DNA of 64,000 bases from Pseudomonadota bacterium (GCA_029782295.1 JAKOVB010000089.1:720187-784186), one strand, 5' to 3'; positions 35,788 through 46,374 are shown, counted from the stretch's first letter. A program made the numbers and translations. Notes: generated by a model not told the origin, from the sequence alone.

Positions 35788-36521
35788 GCGATAACACTAC
35801 CCATTTCGGCTTTGAAACCGTCGCCGAGCAGGAAAAGGCACGAAAAGTCGCCGATGTCTTTCACTCAGTCGCCCGTCGCTACGACCTGATGAATGACGTC
35901 ATGTCCGCTGGCCTGCATCGACTGTGGAAGCGCTACACCGTAGATACCAGTGGTGTCCGTCCCGGCCAGCGCGTGCTGGACATCGCCGGCGGCAGCGGCG
36001 ACCTTTCCAGACTGTTCGCTCGCAAGGTTGGCGGCAGTGGGCAGGTGGTCCTCACCGACATCAACGCCTCCATGCTCGGCGTGGGGCGGGATCGCATGCT
36101 GGACGAAGGGCTGCCCGTTCCGGCAGCACAATGCGACGCAGAGAAACTGCCTTTCCCATCCGATTATTTCGACTGCGTCAGCGTGGCTTTCGGCTTGCGC
36201 AACATGACCCACAAGGACATTGCCCTAAAGGAAATGTTGCGCGTCCTGAAGCCGGGCGGCAAGCTGCTGGTACTGGAGTTCTCACACGTATGGAAACCTC
36301 TGCAGCCGGCCTATGATGCCTACTCCTTCAAGCTGCTGCCAGTGATGGGAAAACTTCTGGCCCAGGATGCGGACAGCTATCGCTATCTCGCCGAATCCAT
36401 CCGCATGCACCCGGATCAGGAAACGCTGAAGCAGATGATGCTGGACGCCGGGTTCGGCAAGGCCGACTACACCAACCTGACCGGTGGCGTAGTGGCCCTG
36501 CACAAGGGATTCAAGTTTTGA
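35784..36521 (+). CDS. ubiE: UbiE, ubiquinone/menaquinone C-methyltransferase
   Basis: UbiE adds the C-methyl group in ubiquinone synthesis with SAM. The 245-residue protein has [16 protein letters not shown], the SAM site [12 protein letters not shown] (near residue 68), and the family motif [12 protein letters not shown]. The ATG overlaps the DUF971 stop. It is first of the ubiE-ubiJ-ubiB set. Confidence 0.97.
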   Translation: MSDNTTHFGFETVAEQEKARKVADVFHSVARRYDLMNDVMSAGLHRLWKRYTVDTSGVRPGQRVLDIAGGSGDLSRLFARKVGGSGQVVLTDINASMLGVGRDRMLDEGLPVPAAQCDAEKLPFPSDYFDCVSVAFGLRNMTHKDIALKEMLRVLKPGGKLLVLEFSHVWKPLQPAYDAYSFKLLPVMGKLLAQDADSYRYLAESIRMHPDQETLKQMMLDAGFGKADYTNLTGGVVALHKGFKF

Positions 36522-37090
36522 AACTGACGGCAGACGCGCTCAATCACCTGCTGTCCCAGAACAGCTGGGCGAAGGAAAAGCTGCAACCCCTGGCCGGCAA
36601 GACCATTCTGCTGGCCGTATCGCCAGTGCAGACCAAACTGACCCTTCTGGGAGATGGCACTTTTGCAGCAGCTTCCGGCGACGCGACCGCCGACGCCGAG
36701 ATCCGGCTGGGTGTCGGTGCGGCCTTGCGCATGCTGGTTGACCCTGCTTCCGCCATGGGGCTGGCCAGCCTCAGCGGCGACATGGAACTGGCGAGCACCA
36801 TCGGCAAGGTGCTGCAAAACCTGCGCTGGGACACAGAAGAAGATATCAGCCGTATCGTCGGCGACATTCCCGCCCATGAACTCAGTCGCGCCAGCCGCCG
36901 CATCCGGCAGGAAATCGGACGACAGGCGTCTTCGGTCGCCGGCATGTTCGCCGAGTACTGGCTGGAAGAAGATCCTTTGATCGCCAAAAAGCCCCATCTG
37001 GATCGCTTTGCACGTGAAGTCGACACGTTGCGCGAAGACGCCGAGCGCCTGGAGAAACGCCTAGCCAGACTGGAGCAATCAAGAGGATGA
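36518..37090 (+). CDS. ubiJ: UbiJ, SCP2-domain ubiquinone biosynthesis accessory factor
   Basis: UbiJ binds lipid intermediates in the Ubi complex. The 190-residue protein has an SCP2-like fold ([33 protein letters not shown]) and a C-terminal coiled coil ([19 protein letters not shown]). The start appears to be TTG at 36518, overlapping the ubiE TGA (TTGA), with AAGGGA upstream. It overlaps ubiB by four bases. Confidence 0.93.
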   Translation: MKLTADALNHLLSQNSWAKEKLQPLAGKTILLAVSPVQTKLTLLGDGTFAAASGDATADAEIRLGVGAALRMLVDPASAMGLASLSGDMELASTIGKVLQNLRWDTEEDISRIVGDIPAHELSRASRRIRQEIGRQASSVAGMFAEYWLEEDPLIAKKPHLDRFAREVDTLREDAERLEKRLARLEQSRG

Positions 37091-38619
37091 GTCTGTTGCG
37101 CCTATCGCGGATCGTTGCCATCACGCTGCGCTATGGCCTGGATGAATTCATCCTGGGCCACACGCGCCTGAAAATGCTGAACCGGATGGTTCGAATCCTG
37201 TTGTTCTGGCGCCGCTTCAGCGATCCGCGAGCGCCGCGCCTCAGGCGCGCCCTGGAACGCCTCGGTCCGATCTTCGTCAAATTCGGCCAGATGCTGTCCA
37301 CGCGTCGCGACCTGTTACCGACGGATCTTGCCGATGAACTGGCCAGGCTGCAGGACCAGGTCCCGCCATTCGGGGCCGAAGATGTATTGGAAGTCATTTT
37401 CCAGTCGTACGGCAAGGCCGCCCACGAGGTATTCGCAGCATTCGACCCGACTCCAGTCGCCAGCGCCTCGGTAGCGCAAGTGCATTTCGCCACCCTGATG
37501 GATGGCACGCCCGTGGCAGTCAAGATACTGAGACCGGGCATCGGAGCCGTGATCGAAAAGGACCTCGCCCTGCTGGACAGTGCGGCATGGCTGCTGGAGC
37601 GACTGTGGTCGGATGGCAAGCGCCTCAAGCCGCGCGAAGTAGTGGCAGAATTCGCCAAGCATATCCACAACGAACTCGACCTCATGCTGGAAGCGGCCAA
37701 CTGCAGCCAACTGCGTCGCAACTTCGCCGACGGCCAACTGCTGCGAGTCCCCGAAGTCTACTGGGACTGGTGTCGGGAACAGGTCATGGTCATGGAGCGC
37801 ATGGAGGGCACCCCCATCAGCCAGGTCGCCCGCCTGCGCGAACTGGGCGTGGACATCCCGCAACTGGCCCGTGATGGGGTGGAAATCTTTTTCACCCAGG
37901 TGTTCCGGGATGGCTTCTTCCATGCCGACATGCATCCGGGCAATATCCAGGTTGCCAGCAACGGCCGTTATATCGCGCTCGATTTCGGCATCATGGGGAC
38001 CTTGAGCGACGCCGACAAACAATACCTGGCACGCAATTTCCTGGCATTTTTCCGCCGCGACTATCAGGAGGTCGCCCGTGCGCACATCGAATCCGGCTGG
38101 GTACCGAAAGACACACCTGTCGATGAATTCGAAAACGCCATCCGCGCCGCCTGCGAACCGGTGTTCGACAAGCCGCTCAAGGACATTTCATTTGGCCGCA
38201 CTCTCCTGCGGCTGTTCCAGACCTCTCGTCGCTTCGGGGTGGAGATCCAGCCTCAACTGGTGATGCTGCAGAAGACGCTGCTCAACATCGAAGGCCTGGG
38301 GCGCGAACTCGACCCGGAGCTGGATTTATGGAAAACAGCCAAACCGTATCTGGAACGCTGGATGAGCGAGCAGATGGGATGGCGCAGCATCGTTGAAAAC
38401 CTGCAGAAAGAGGCCCCGCATTGGGGCAGACTCCTGCCGCAACTGCCGCGCCTGCTCAGCGAGTCGCTAAAGCGCAACGACACCGTGTTGCTGAAGGATC
38501 AGATGGTGTTGCTTGTGGCTGCGCAGCAACGCCGGAACCGGCTGCTGTCATGGCTGCTGACCGGGGTCGCCCTGATCCTGTTACTGCAGGTGCTGGGCTT
38601 TTTCCTGCTCTGGGCCTGA
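37087..38619 (+). CDS. ubiB: UbiB, kinase-like ubiquinone biosynthesis ATPase
   Basis: The 510-residue UbiB/ADCK-family protein has the [14 protein letters not shown] motif (near residue 60), a kinase-like core with VAVKILRPG and DFGIMG, and one or two C-terminal membrane helices ([18 protein letters not shown]). It is the last gene of the ubi operon. Confidence 0.97.
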   Translation: MSLLRLSRIVAITLRYGLDEFILGHTRLKMLNRMVRILLFWRRFSDPRAPRLRRALERLGPIFVKFGQMLSTRRDLLPTDLADELARLQDQVPPFGAEDVLEVIFQSYGKAAHEVFAAFDPTPVASASVAQVHFATLMDGTPVAVKILRPGIGAVIEKDLALLDSAAWLLERLWSDGKRLKPREVVAEFAKHIHNELDLMLEAANCSQLRRNFADGQLLRVPEVYWDWCREQVMVMERMEGTPISQVARLRELGVDIPQLARDGVEIFFTQVFRDGFFHADMHPGNIQVASNGRYIALDFGIMGTLSDADKQYLARNFLAFFRRDYQEVARAHIESGWVPKDTPVDEFENAIRAACEPVFDKPLKDISFGRTLLRLFQTSRRFGVEIQPQLVMLQKTLLNIEGLGRELDPELDLWKTAKPYLERWMSEQMGWRSIVENLQKEAPHWGRLLPQLPRLLSESLKRNDTVLLKDQMVLLVAAQQRRNRLLSWLLTGVALILLLQVLGFFLLWA

Positions 38620-38640
38620 GTTCCTGACGCAAGGCCCAAG

Positions 38641-39462
38641 CTATCGAGCGACGCCGGGCGCACCGACAATCGCCATCACTTTGTCGGGTTCGATCCGCAA
38701 CAGCGCAGCGATATCCCGGTAATCGTCCGGCAAGGCCGCATCATCCCAGCCATGCGCGGAATGGCGTGCCAGATTCATCGCCAGCACCACGTTGCGTACC
38801 CGTACATTTTCCGCATGCGCCGGATCATTCAATTGCTGCAACAGTTGCGGCAAATGCCACTCCACCTGAAGCGCCCGTTGCAGGGCCACCCCCTGGAATC
38901 CGAGCACCTGCTCCTGGACGACCGCACTGCGCAAGGTTTTATCCGCCTCCTGCATGGCGTGAATCTTCAGCATGGCTTCCGGGTTGAAGCACCACATCAG
39001 CATTTCGGACAGATAGGCGAGCAACGCCGCTATCCGGACCTCCTCCGCCCGCAAGTCGTGCAGCATCAATGCCCAGTCGAACGCATACTGCGCTGTCCGT
39101 TGCGCCCGTCGCACGGTGCGCAGCAACTGGGTCAGGGCATCGAGGTGGTCATGCAGCACGTCCTCCACCAGCGGTTGTGCGGGAATCGATTCAAAAAAGG
39201 TATTGAAGCCCATCATCATGATGGCCTGCTCGACTTGCACGAGCTCGCTGGTCTGGCTGCGCCCCTTGTGCTCCTGCAGGTAGCGCAGCAACTTGAGGGT
39301 CATCATGGGGTCACTGGCCACGACGTGGGCGACACTGCGGGCGTTCAAATGGTCCTCATCGGCGCGGAGCTTCTGGAGCTCCCGGGCCGTATGACGTAGC
39401 ACAGGAATATCGGCCGCACCGAGAAGTTCGACCCACCCTGCCATATCCTGCGGTTGCTGCAT
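38641..39462 (-). CDS. HDOD-domain protein
   Basis: A 273-residue protein (from ATG 39462, GGGGG upstream) with an HDOD domain over most of its length: DIPVLRHTARELQKLR, VASDPMMTLKLLRYL, and VEQAIMMMGFNTFFE. HDOD domains resemble HD phosphohydrolases but usually lack the metal ligands and act in signalling. No output domain is attached. The ubiB gene is convergent. Confidence 0.87.
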   Translation of the reverse strand: MQQPQDMAGWVELLGAADIPVLRHTARELQKLRADEDHLNARSVAHVVASDPMMTLKLLRYLQEHKGRSQTSELVQVEQAIMMMGFNTFFESIPAQPLVEDVLHDHLDALTQLLRTVRRAQRTAQYAFDWALMLHDLRAEEVRIAALLAYLSEMLMWCFNPEAMLKIHAMQEADKTLRSAVVQEQVLGFQGVALQRALQVEWHLPQLLQQLNDPAHAENVRVRNVVLAMNLARHSAHGWDDAALPDDYRDIAALLRIEPDKVMAIVGAPGVAR

Positions 39463-39556
39463 GACTGCCCCCGATACCGTCGCTGACGGACTGATTGTAC
39501 CCAAGCTGACGCCCCCTTGCTAGAATAGGCCGCATTTCAGTCTGGATGGGGTTTCC

Positions 39557-41062
39557 GTGCTGCTCTGGTTTGTCATTCTCTATCTCATGGTGTCGGTCGG
39601 CATCGGTTTGTGGGCCTCCACCAGGGTCCATAGCGCCAAGGATTTCGCCGTTGCAGGGCGAAGCTTGCCGCTACCCATCGTGACGGCCACCGTGTTCGCC
39701 ACCTGGTTTGGCGCCGAGGCGGTATTCGGCATCCCCGCCACCTTCGTCAAGGAGGGCTTGGGCGGGGTAGTTGCCGACCCCTTTGGGTCCTCCATGTGTC
39801 TGATCCTGGCGGGCTTCTTTTTCTCCACCCAGCTTTACAAGCTCAACATCATCACCCTGGGCGACTTCTATCGGATGCGCTACAACCGCACCGTGGAGGT
39901 CATCACCACCATCTGTATCGTACTGTCCTACCTGGGCTGGGTCGCGGCCCAGATCAAGGCGCTAGGGCTGATTTTCAACGTCGTCACCAACGGCGCCGTC
40001 AGCCAGGATGCCGGCATGATCCTGGGGGCCGCCATCGTGCTCACCTATACCACCTTCGGCGGCATGTTCTCGGTCGCATTCCTGGATTTCGTGCAGATGA
40101 TGGTGAGCATGGGCGGGCTATTGTTCATCGCCTGGACGGTGAGCGGCATGACCGGCGGCGTCGCTCCGGTGATCGAGCATGCTTCGCAGGCCGGCAAACT
40201 GGATTTCTTTCCCAAAGGCGACCCATGGGCCTGGATCACCTTCCTCGGCGCGTGGGTCACCATGATGCTGGGCTCCATCCCGCAACAGGACGTGTTCCAG
40301 CGCATTACCTCGGCCAAAAGCGCGAGAATTGCCGTGACCGGCTCCATCCTCGGCGCCTCGATCTACTTCTGCTTTACCTTCGTGCCCATGTTCATCGCCT
40401 ATGCGGCCACCATGCTGGACCCGGACAAATTCGCCCGAGTCATCGAGGCAGACTCGCAACTGGTGTTGCCGACGCTGGTGCTGCAATCCATGCCCCTGTT
40501 CGCCCAGGTGCTGTTCTTCGGCGCGGTGCTGTCAGCCATCATGAGTTGCTCGTCGGCCACCCTGCTGGCACCTTCGGTGACTTTTGCTGAAAACGTGATA
40601 AAGGGGTTTTTTCCGCACATGGGCGACCATGCCTTCCTGAAGGTGATGCGCGGCTGCCTAGTCGGTTTCACCTTGATGGTGCTGGCATTTGCGTTAAGCT
40701 CCAACGCTTCCATTTTCGAAATGGTGGAGCATGCCTACAAGGTCACCCTGGCCGGTGCCTTCGTGCCGCTCGTGTTCGGCGCATTCTGGAAGCGCGCCAC
40801 CACGCAGGGGGCGTTGACCGCCACCATCGGTGGGCTGCTGTCCTGGATCATGATCGAAGTGATGATCGGCGAAGCCAGCCCGGTGCCACCGCAACTGATC
40901 GGCCTGTGCATCAGCGCCGCCGGCATGATCGCCGGCTCGCTGCTGCCGCAGTGGGTGGGCCACAGGCATCCGCAGCCAGCCGGCTTCCTGCATGAGCATG
41001 CAGCCCACGCCCACACCGAAGTCCACGCTCACCACCAGACCCATCATTCCGGCGAACACTGA
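39557..41062 (+). CDS. Sodium/solute symporter family permease with histidine-rich tail
   Basis: A 501-residue SSF-family transporter starting at GTG 39557. It has about 13 hydrophobic helices and the motifs DFAVAGRSLPLP and GAEAVFGIPATF. The C-terminal ~34 residues hold ten or more histidines (HEHAAHAHTEV, HAHHQTHHSGEH), which is unusual and suggests metal binding. The substrate (proline, pantothenate, acetate or another) cannot be read from sequence. A TAGAAT -10-like element precedes the gene. Confidence 0.88.
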   Translation: MLLWFVILYLMVSVGIGLWASTRVHSAKDFAVAGRSLPLPIVTATVFATWFGAEAVFGIPATFVKEGLGGVVADPFGSSMCLILAGFFFSTQLYKLNIITLGDFYRMRYNRTVEVITTICIVLSYLGWVAAQIKALGLIFNVVTNGAVSQDAGMILGAAIVLTYTTFGGMFSVAFLDFVQMMVSMGGLLFIAWTVSGMTGGVAPVIEHASQAGKLDFFPKGDPWAWITFLGAWVTMMLGSIPQQDVFQRITSAKSARIAVTGSILGASIYFCFTFVPMFIAYAATMLDPDKFARVIEADSQLVLPTLVLQSMPLFAQVLFFGAVLSAIMSCSSATLLAPSVTFAENVIKGFFPHMGDHAFLKVMRGCLVGFTLMVLAFALSSNASIFEMVEHAYKVTLAGAFVPLVFGAFWKRATTQGALTATIGGLLSWIMIEVMIGEASPVPPQLIGLCISAAGMIAGSLLPQWVGHRHPQPAGFLHEHAAHAHTEVHAHHQTHHSGEH

Positions 41063-41116
41063 CCGACCATTCGTCACCGACCGCCGTCCAGCTTAAACAC
41101 GGACGATCACAAACAG

Positions 41117-41142
41117 AAAAGGCGCCCCGCAGGCGCCTTTTT
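41117..41142 (+). terminator. Terminator after the SSF symporter
   Basis: AAAAGGCGCC and GGCGCCTTTT pair around a five-base loop, with Ts following. Confidence 0.88.
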
Positions 41143-41263
41143 CAATACAACTGATCCCCCCCTTCGGGCTTGCGACGGCTTTCGGCGATCCAGATCATGC
41201 CCAGACCGATCATCATCTGTGCCAGAATCCCGACGATCCCCGGTTCCAGGCTGAAGGGAGACC
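41142..41263 (-). pseudogene. Short membrane-protein remnant (about 40 codons)
   Basis: On the minus strand an open frame ends in LEPGIVGILAQMMIGLG, then MIWIAESRRKPEGGDQLY and a stop. It reads like one membrane helix plus a basic tail. It has no start codon with a ribosome site: the frame is closed by TAG at 41264-41266 and the only ATGs are internal (41216, 41213). It may be the 3' end of a lost gene or a small protein with a non-standard start. Confidence 0.35.
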
Positions 41264-41474
41264 TCTATTTACTTTTGAGAATGTGAATGCCCCCCCTGGA
41301 TCGAATGGAACCTCAATACCCCCATGCAGGGGACAACTCGGAGAATCGGAGCTCCCCTCTACAGACACATAGCTAATATCATTGGATGTTATTGTCGGGC
41401 TTTTGATATGCCGACCCTCAATTACTTGGTCGGTCTAAAAGTGGCAGGAGGTTTTCCGAGGCCGGAAGGCCGGA

Positions 41475-42293
41475 TCACCGGCGCTGGCAACGGGGACAAT
41501 AGAACGTCGAACGCTGGCCCTGTCGCAGGGTTTCGACCGGCGTACCGCAGACCCTGCAAGGCTCGCCGGTACGGCCGTAGACAAAATATTGCTGCTGGAA
41601 ATAGCCTGGGTTGCCATCCGCACCAAAGAAATCACGCAAGCTGCTGCCGCCTGCCTCGATGGCGTCGGCCAGTGTAGCCTTGATTTCCTGCACCAGCCGG
41701 TCGCAACGCGCCCGACTGAGCTTGCTCGCAGGCAGCATGGGACTGATCCGGGAACGGAACAGCGATTCACTGGCGTAAATGTTGCCCACCCCAACCACCA
41801 GATGCGCATCCATGATGACGGTCTTGATCGGGGCTGTGCGGTGACGAGTTTCACGATAAAGATAGGCACCATCGAACCCGTCCAGCAAAGGCTCGGGCCC
41901 CAGACTGCGAAGCAGCGGATGCGTCATCCCATCGCCACTCGCCCACAGCACGGCACCAAACCGGCGCGGATCGCGCAGGCGGACCACGGCGCCATTATCG
42001 AGCAACAGGTCGAAATGATCGTGCTTACCCGGAGGTTCGTCCTGTGCCAGATGGCATAACCTGCCCGACATGCCGAGATGCAGGATCAGGGTGCCGTGAT
42101 CAAAGTGCAGCAGCAGGTATTTGGCGCGACGGGAAAGGTTGTGAACCGGTTGGCCGGCGAGCAGGGCTGGCAGATCCGCCGGCACCGGCCAGCGCAGCAT
42201 CGGCTGACGAATCACGACGCTGGCCACCCGCCGTCCCGCCAGCGGTCGCTCCAGCCCGCGCAAGGTGGTTTCGACCTCTGGCAACTCCGGCAT
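41475..42293 (-). CDS. mutM: MutM, formamidopyrimidine-DNA glycosylase
   Basis: MutM removes 8-oxoguanine and opened purines from DNA and nicks the strand. The 272-residue protein starts MPELPEVE with catalytic Pro-2 and Glu-3. A conserved lysine lies in SRRAKYLLL, the helix-two-turn-helix has [11 protein letters not shown], and the zinc finger is CRVCG ... CPRC. It begins nine bases after the DUF4340 gene and likely belongs to the same transcript. Confidence 0.97.
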   Translation of the reverse strand: MPELPEVETTLRGLERPLAGRRVASVVIRQPMLRWPVPADLPALLAGQPVHNLSRRAKYLLLHFDHGTLILHLGMSGRLCHLAQDEPPGKHDHFDLLLDNGAVVRLRDPRRFGAVLWASGDGMTHPLLRSLGPEPLLDGFDGAYLYRETRHRTAPIKTVIMDAHLVVGVGNIYASESLFRSRISPMLPASKLSRARCDRLVQEIKATLADAIEAGGSSLRDFFGADGNPGYFQQQYFVYGRTGEPCRVCGTPVETLRQGQRSTFYCPRCQRR

Positions 42294-42302
42294 GCGAAGC
42301 GA

Positions 42303-43184
42303 CTACTTGGGTGCGCCGACGGGAGGGTTCAGAATCTGGAAACCCACGTCCTGCGGGAAGTGATAGAGCAGGCCTTCATCCGGACGGGCCAGCTTGAGTT
42401 CCGGGGATTCGCCCTGCTTCTCGAAATGAATGGTCTTGCCGTTCTTGAGCTTGATGTCGAAGGACGGATACTTCGCCTTCGCGTTCGGCTTGTAGGGTTC
42501 CACCGACAGGGCGATCAGCGTTCCCCAGCTATCGGCGAACCAGGCATTGATGTCATCCTGCACCGGCTTGGTATTCGCACGCTCGACTTTCCACTTGCCG
42601 CCTTCGAGCGACATCTTCAGGCCGCCGCCCTCTTCCCATTGCTCGAGATGGGAGAAGTCGAAGCCTGCGATTTCCTCACCCGGTTTCAGCAGGTTCTTGT
42701 CCAGCATTTCGACGACCTGGATGGTCAGGGCTTCCGCATACTTGCTCTCGACCAGGAACACGGAGTTGCGGTAGCCGATGTACTGCATCCCGTTGACCGG
42801 ATTGAGCGTACCGAAGGTGATCTCTTCATCGTCCAGTTTCAGCTTCAGGGCGGGATGGTCCAGACCGAACCGGCTCAGGTCGCCGACATCGAACTTGTCG
42901 ACGCTATTGGCGTGCAGCACCGACAGCATCTGGTTGACCGGGTTCACGCCAGCTCGCGCAGCGTAGGGCTGGGTCAGGTACCAGACGTCGTCTCGCTTTT
43001 CCAACTCGACTGGCGCCTTGGCAGGTGCCTCGATGCTGATCTTGTGGATCTTGTCGGGATCGATCGTCGATACGGTCACGGCCGGAGCCACCTCGGTCTT
43101 GGGCTTGGGCGCATATTGCAGCGCAAGCACGATACCGGCCACCAGTACCAGCAACACCAGATTGAGGATCCAGCGGGATTTCAT
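42303..43184 (-). CDS. DUF4340 protein of Gld-like ABC system
   Basis: A 293-residue protein with one N-terminal membrane helix (MKSRWILNLVLLVLVAGIVL) and DUF4340-type repeats in the periplasm (WYLTQPYAARAG, FGLDHPALKLKL, YRNSVFLVES). It overlaps the GldG-like gene by four bases. DUF4340 proteins accompany GldG-type ABC exporters in many proteobacteria. The role is unknown. Confidence 0.85.
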   Translation of the reverse strand: MKSRWILNLVLLVLVAGIVLALQYAPKPKTEVAPAVTVSTIDPDKIHKISIEAPAKAPVELEKRDDVWYLTQPYAARAGVNPVNQMLSVLHANSVDKFDVGDLSRFGLDHPALKLKLDDEEITFGTLNPVNGMQYIGYRNSVFLVESKYAEALTIQVVEMLDKNLLKPGEEIAGFDFSHLEQWEEGGGLKMSLEGGKWKVERANTKPVQDDINAWFADSWGTLIALSVEPYKPNAKAKYPSFDIKLKNGKTIHFEKQGESPELKLARPDEGLLYHFPQDVGFQILNPPVGAPK

Positions 43185-44530
43185 CGCGTACGTCTCCTGC
43201 GCCAGATCATCACGCCAGCCACCAGGAAGGCGATCGGCAACACCAGGATGAAGCCGCCGAAAATCAGCAGGCCCTGGGTCTTGGTGTAATTGACCGTCAC
43301 GTCCTTCAGCAGATTGGGCTGGATGCTGATCAGGTTATCGTCACCGGCCAGCCAGTTGACCATGTTCACGCCAAGGCTGAGGTTGCCGCCGTTGGCGATG
43401 AAGGTATTGGCCAGGAAGCTGCCGTTGCCAACCACCACCACGCGTTGCGTGATGTGTTCAGCCTTGCGCTCCATCGCCACGGCGATATTCACCGGGCCCG
43501 GGATGTCACGCTTGTTGTCGAAATCGATCTTGCCATCCAGCTTGCCGGTTTCGAGCCAGCCTTGCTGCGCCACCGAGATCAGGCGCGTCACCTGCCAGTC
43601 GCCCAGCGTGTCCTTGATCTCGATCTGGCGGGCTTCCGGGAAGAATGTCGGCAGCGTGAATTCCTTGGTGACCGGATGTTCCATGTACTGGCGCGCGATC
43701 GCGGTCTTCGGGTCGATGTTCAGCTGTTGCGCCGTCGGATCGATGACGATGCCCGGGGTCAGCACCACGCCCAGGTACTCAGCCAGCGGTTGCAGGCCGT
43801 GCAGGGATTCCTGGTCGACCAGCCACAGCAGGTTGCCGCCACCTGCAACATACTTGATGATCTTCTTCACTTCGGCTTCGGACACATCGACCTGAGGGCC
43901 GGCGATCACCAGCATCGCGCCGTTGCGCGGGACTTCCTGCAACAGCGTCAGGTCCGGGTTCGCCAGCTTAAAGCCCTTGGTGCCCAGTTGATGGCCGAAT
44001 TCGCCGAGGTCATGGTTCTTTTCGCCGATCAGGCTGCGCTCGCCGTGGCCATCGAGATACATGACGGCACGGGCACGGGAACGGGCCAGGCGCATCAGCA
44101 AATTGGTCAGGTCGCGCTCGGTGTAGGCCGGCACCAGGTTCTCGGTACGCTTTTCGTATTCCACGACCAGTTCGCCGTCCTTGCGGATACCGGCTTCCTG
44201 GGCACGCTTGGGCTCCTTGGTGGAGTTGACGAACGTCAGCGTGATATCAGGCTTGGCGCGCTGATAACGTGTCACGAAGTCGTAGATCAGCTTCTTGCGG
44301 GCCGGGTCATCGTTCTCGACGAAGGCGGTGATATTCACCGGCCCCTTCATCTTCTTGACCACCTTGGCGCTGCCTTCGGTCAACTGGTTACGGGCGCTCT
44401 GGGTCACGTCACGCTCGAAATGGAACTGCTTGGTGACGAAGGCCAGCAGGCCCACCAGCGTGAGGAACAGGACCAGGAACACCCAGTTCTGCACGAACAA
44501 CTGGAAACGGAGTTTGCGATTGATATTCAT
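43181..44530 (-). CDS. GldG-like auxiliary subunit of ABC exporter
   Basis: A 449-residue protein with N- and C-terminal membrane helices and a large outer domain of the GldG/ABC-2 auxiliary type (GPVNITAFVENDDPARK, MYLDGHGERSL, IVIDPTAQQLNIDP). GldG was named in gliding motility, but homologues occur widely without gliding, and no other gliding genes are seen here. Confidence 0.85.
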   Translation of the reverse strand: MNINRKLRFQLFVQNWVFLVLFLTLVGLLAFVTKQFHFERDVTQSARNQLTEGSAKVVKKMKGPVNITAFVENDDPARKKLIYDFVTRYQRAKPDITLTFVNSTKEPKRAQEAGIRKDGELVVEYEKRTENLVPAYTERDLTNLLMRLARSRARAVMYLDGHGERSLIGEKNHDLGEFGHQLGTKGFKLANPDLTLLQEVPRNGAMLVIAGPQVDVSEAEVKKIIKYVAGGGNLLWLVDQESLHGLQPLAEYLGVVLTPGIVIDPTAQQLNIDPKTAIARQYMEHPVTKEFTLPTFFPEARQIEIKDTLGDWQVTRLISVAQQGWLETGKLDGKIDFDNKRDIPGPVNIAVAMERKAEHITQRVVVVGNGSFLANTFIANGGNLSLGVNMVNWLAGDDNLISIQPNLLKDVTVNYTKTQGLLIFGGFILVLPIAFLVAGVMIWRRRRTR

Positions 44531-44548
44531 GATGGGTAAATCCGTCTC

Positions 44549-45298
44549 TTAACCACGCAGCCTGTCCGCGTCCAGGCGGCGCACGGTCAGCACCAGGAAA
44601 GTCGCGGTAAACAGGATGAAATAAGCGATGTCAGCCGTATTCAGCATGCCGCTGGAGAGGGGCTCGAAATGGCGCATCAGCGACAGATAGTTGAGCGGGC
44701 TCTCCGGATCAGCGGCAAAACTGTCGATGATGATCAGCCCCAGCAGCGCGATGAAGCTGATGATCGCAGCAATGATAGGCTGTTGCGTCAGGCTGGACAT
44801 GAAAATACCCAGCGCTGAAAACGCTGCCGCCATCAGCCACATGCCGAGCGCATTGGTCAGCACATGCGCAGTATCGATATCCGTCGCCACGTGCATGGAC
44901 AGGGTCATCGCCATCAGCAACAGGACCACCACGGAAATGAAGGTCATCAGGCCGACGAACTTGCCGACCACGATCTCGAAGAGCGACACCGGCGCGGAAA
45001 ACAGGAACACCAGGGTCTGGCTCTTGCGTTCCTCGGCGATCAGGCGCATGGTCAGCAGCGGAACCGCCGTCAGCAGCACCAGCACAGCCACGCCGAACAC
45101 TTGCGGCACGACAAAGGCCGTGAAGCCCATGCGCTGCTCCGGCGGCATGGCCCCCTGCATGGCTTCGAAATAACGGTCGATGCCATTAGCGAAAAACAGG
45201 CCCAGCAGCAACTGCAGCATCGCCAGGATCACCCACGCCATCGGGGAGGCGAACAGGCTGCGCAGTTCCTTGCCTGCGATCGTCAGAATCATCTTCAT
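44549..45298 (-). CDS. ABC-2-type permease, GldF-like
   Basis: A 249-residue integral membrane protein with about six helices starting MKMILTIAGKELRSLFASP. Its ATG at 45298 overlaps the ATPase stop (ATGA), which decides the start over an in-frame one at 45382. With the ATPase and GldG-like subunit it forms an exporter of unknown substrate. Confidence 0.88.
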   Translation of the reverse strand: MKMILTIAGKELRSLFASPMAWVILAMLQLLLGLFFANGIDRYFEAMQGAMPPEQRMGFTAFVVPQVFGVAVLVLLTAVPLLTMRLIAEERKSQTLVFLFSAPVSLFEIVVGKFVGLMTFISVVVLLLMAMTLSMHVATDIDTAHVLTNALGMWLMAAAFSALGIFMSSLTQQPIIAAIISFIALLGLIIIDSFAADPESPLNYLSLMRHFEPLSSGMLNTADIAYFILFTATFLVLTVRRLDADRLRG

Positions 45299-46233
45299 GC
45301 AGCCACCTCTTCCATTTGTGTCAGTTGCAGGAACACATCCTCCAGGGAAGCGACATCCGGCGCCACCTGATACAGGCCCCAATCTCCGGCGACGGCGGCG
45401 CGCACCAGCGATTCAGCCACGGCATCTCCGGCCATGTCGGCGAAGCGCAGGCGCAGCAGATTGCCGGCCGGGCTCGCCTCGACCACGCCCGGCAGGGCGA
45501 GGAGTGCGTCGGTTGCAGGCGCACGGCGCATGCCGACGACCAGACAATCGCTTTCACGGCTCTTGCGCAGCTGGTCGATTTCGCCGCTGAACACCAGCTG
45601 CCCCTGGTGGATGATCTGCACGTGGTCACACACCATCTCGACTTCCGGCAGGATGTGCGTGGACAGAATCACGCTATGCTCACCGCCCAGTTCCTTGATC
45701 AGGGCGCGGATATCCTTGATCTGGATCGGATCCAGACCGCGCGTCGGCTCGTCCAGCACCACCACCATCGGGCTGTGGATGATGGCCTGGGCAATCCCCA
45801 CACGCTGCTGGTAACCGGTCGACAGGTTTTCACACAGGCGCTTGCCCATTTCGGTCAGGCCGGTGCGCTCCTTGACGTGATCCACGGCTCGCTTGACCTT
45901 GCCGCGCGGCACACCGTGCATGCGGGCAGCCAGGGCCAGCATTTCGTCCACGGTCAATTCCTTGTATAGCGGGGGGGTTTCAGGCAGATACCCGATCAGC
46001 GCCTTGGCTTCCTTCGGGTTCTCGATCATGTCGATGCCGCAGATCTTGACTGTGCCGGAAGTCGGCGCCAGATTGCCGGTCAGCATTTTCATGGTGGTGG
46101 ATTTGCCGGCGCCATTGGGTCCCAGGAAGCCGAGCACTTCACCCTTGTTCAGGTTGAAGCTGACTTCGCGGACGACCTTGTTGTCTCCGTAGGCGCGAGT
46201 CAGCTCACTCACCTCGACGGTTACTGTAGTCAT
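45295..46233 (-). CDS. ABC transporter ATPase, GldA-like
   Basis: A 312-residue ATPase: Walker A GPNGAGKST (near residue 40), signature LSTGYQQRVGIAQ (variant of LSGGQ), Walker B VVVLDEPTRGLDP, and H-loop STHILPE. A C-terminal accessory domain follows. It is the first gene of the ABC operon. The promoter should lie in 46234-46374. Confidence 0.93.
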   Translation of the reverse strand: MTTVTVEVSELTRAYGDNKVVREVSFNLNKGEVLGFLGPNGAGKSTTMKMLTGNLAPTSGTVKICGIDMIENPKEAKALIGYLPETPPLYKELTVDEMLALAARMHGVPRGKVKRAVDHVKERTGLTEMGKRLCENLSTGYQQRVGIAQAIIHSPMVVVLDEPTRGLDPIQIKDIRALIKELGGEHSVILSTHILPEVEMVCDHVQIIHQGQLVFSGEIDQLRKSRESDCLVVGMRRAPATDALLALPGVVEASPAGNLLRLRFADMAGDAVAESLVRAAVAGDWGLYQVAPDVASLEDVFLQLTQMEEVAA

Positions 46234-46374
46234 AATCGAATCCGGTTTTTAGAGGGCTGCTAAATTAAAAAAACGCCTGACTGTTGTCAAGCGTATGCGG
46301 GAATTGGAAAATTGCCCCAAACAGGCTATATTCGCGCTCATTATGGGTGAACTTGTCGCCCATGTCACGGACTA

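Larger units (their letters stand above)
41063..41474. other. Gap between SSF symporter and mutM
   Basis: Contents: a terminator at 41117-41142, the membrane-protein remnant, and about 210 bases (41264-41474) downstream of mutM with no recognisable gene. Confidence 0.5.
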
